Assembly: GCA_017394605.1 (NCBI GenBank)
Contig: JAFPXU010000103.1
Span: 1 to 6,220 of the forward strand
Length of the DNA stretch: 6,220 nucleotides
Direction: 5' to 3'
From: Clostridia bacterium
GTDB lineage: Bacteria; Bacillota_A; Clostridia; Christensenellales; CAG-138
The position numbers and the translations under genes are program-made. A model generated the notes under the pieces. That model was given only the letters and a program-made list of their open reading frames with translations. It searched no databases and was not told the origin of the DNA. Numbering within the stretch: position 1 is the stretch's first letter; each line of letters opens with the position of its first letter. This document shows, in pieces, positions 5,970 to 6,220 of this stretch.

Positions 5970-6220
5970 ATGAACAGGGTGATCAGGGTCCTGTGCGCCG
6001 GAGCGGATTCGGAACGGCTTCGGCCGGTACTCGACGTGCTTTCCAAAAAGGGACTGCGCGTTTCGGACGCGCGGAACTGCGGCAAAAACGATATCATACT
6101 GGCGGCGCTTTCCGAAAATTTCTACGCCGATCCTGAAGGGACGGACGCGCTTTTAGGCCTGATCGGCGCAGGAGCGGAGAACGTTCTTCCGCTGCAGCTG
6201 GACGGCGTTCCCGTTCCGGA
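5970..6220 (+). CDS. Paralogue of gene 4, TIR-like N terminus, cut by the window edge
   Basis: The visible 83 codons encode a short TIR-like domain: VIRVLCAGAD near the start, LRVSDA, NDIILAALSENFYAD, and GAENVLPLQLDG. It matches the first domain of gene 4 at about 60% identity. Where gene 4 has Glu61 near the active-site position, this protein has Asp, which argues that neither keeps the TIR catalytic glutamate. By analogy, a membrane segment and an LRR domain should follow beyond the edge; that is prediction only. The start ATG 5970 has GGGAGG at 5955-5960, 9 bases upstream. The 28-nt gap from gene 4 holds no hairpin, so the two are probably on one transcript. Confidence 0.85.
   Translation, partial: MNRVIRVLCAGADSERLRPVLDVLSKKGLRVSDARNCGKNDIILAALSENFYADPEGTDALLGLIGAGAENVLPLQLDGVPVP

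Noticed and set aside
309..6220. Known TIR defence systems such as Thoeris, TIR-SAVED, TIR-STING or short Argonaute TIR-APAZ
   Set aside because: No SIR2/SLOG, SAVED, STING, Argonaute or NACHT/NB-ARC type domain is visible in any gene here. The partners are membrane LRR proteins.

Overview
The window reads as GC-rich, low-redundancy coding DNA from a Gram-positive anaerobe, most likely a Clostridia-type gut or rumen bacterium. The evidence is the form of the TIR domain (PYEG...P-F-x-F-I-S-Y-A-H, WYDEG, S-x-N-C-x-x-E), which I associate with Clostridia, together with strong purine-rich ribosome sites, a TPTPAP-type linker and internalin-like leucine-rich repeats (LRRs). The species cannot be named from sequence alone.

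Layout. Bases 1-181 are the right end of an IS3-family insertion sequence: the last 32 codons of its transposase, an imperfect hairpin, and a terminal inverted repeat ending in CA near 181. Bases 182-308 are a short non-coding leader with an AT-rich island that may hold the promoter. From 309 to the right edge there is one same-strand gene train with almost no spacing (gaps of 3 nt, a 4-nt overlap, 3 nt, 28 nt), so it is probably a single operon.

Operon content. Gene 1 (309-869) is a small soluble protein of unknown function. Genes 2, 3 and 4 (873-1691, 1688-2872, 2876-5941) each have an N-terminal TIR or TIR-like domain, one membrane segment, and a C-terminal LRR domain. Gene 5 (5970 to edge) starts with a close copy of gene 4's N-terminal domain and runs out of the window. 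The LRR part grows along the operon: almost nothing in gene 2, about 180 residues in gene 3, about 830 residues in gene 4.

How they may work together (inference). The order TIR-membrane-LRR is the reverse of an animal Toll-like receptor, but if the N terminus is cytoplasmic the topology is the same: TIR inside, LRR outside. Only gene 3 keeps the glutamate expected for TIR NAD-cleaving activity. Gene 2 has a tyrosine there, and genes 4 and 5 have a shortened TIR-like fold. One likely active TIR protein with several apparently inactive relatives of different LRR length suggests a receptor complex or a family of sensors sharing one effector. A defence role is plausible but not shown by the sequence.
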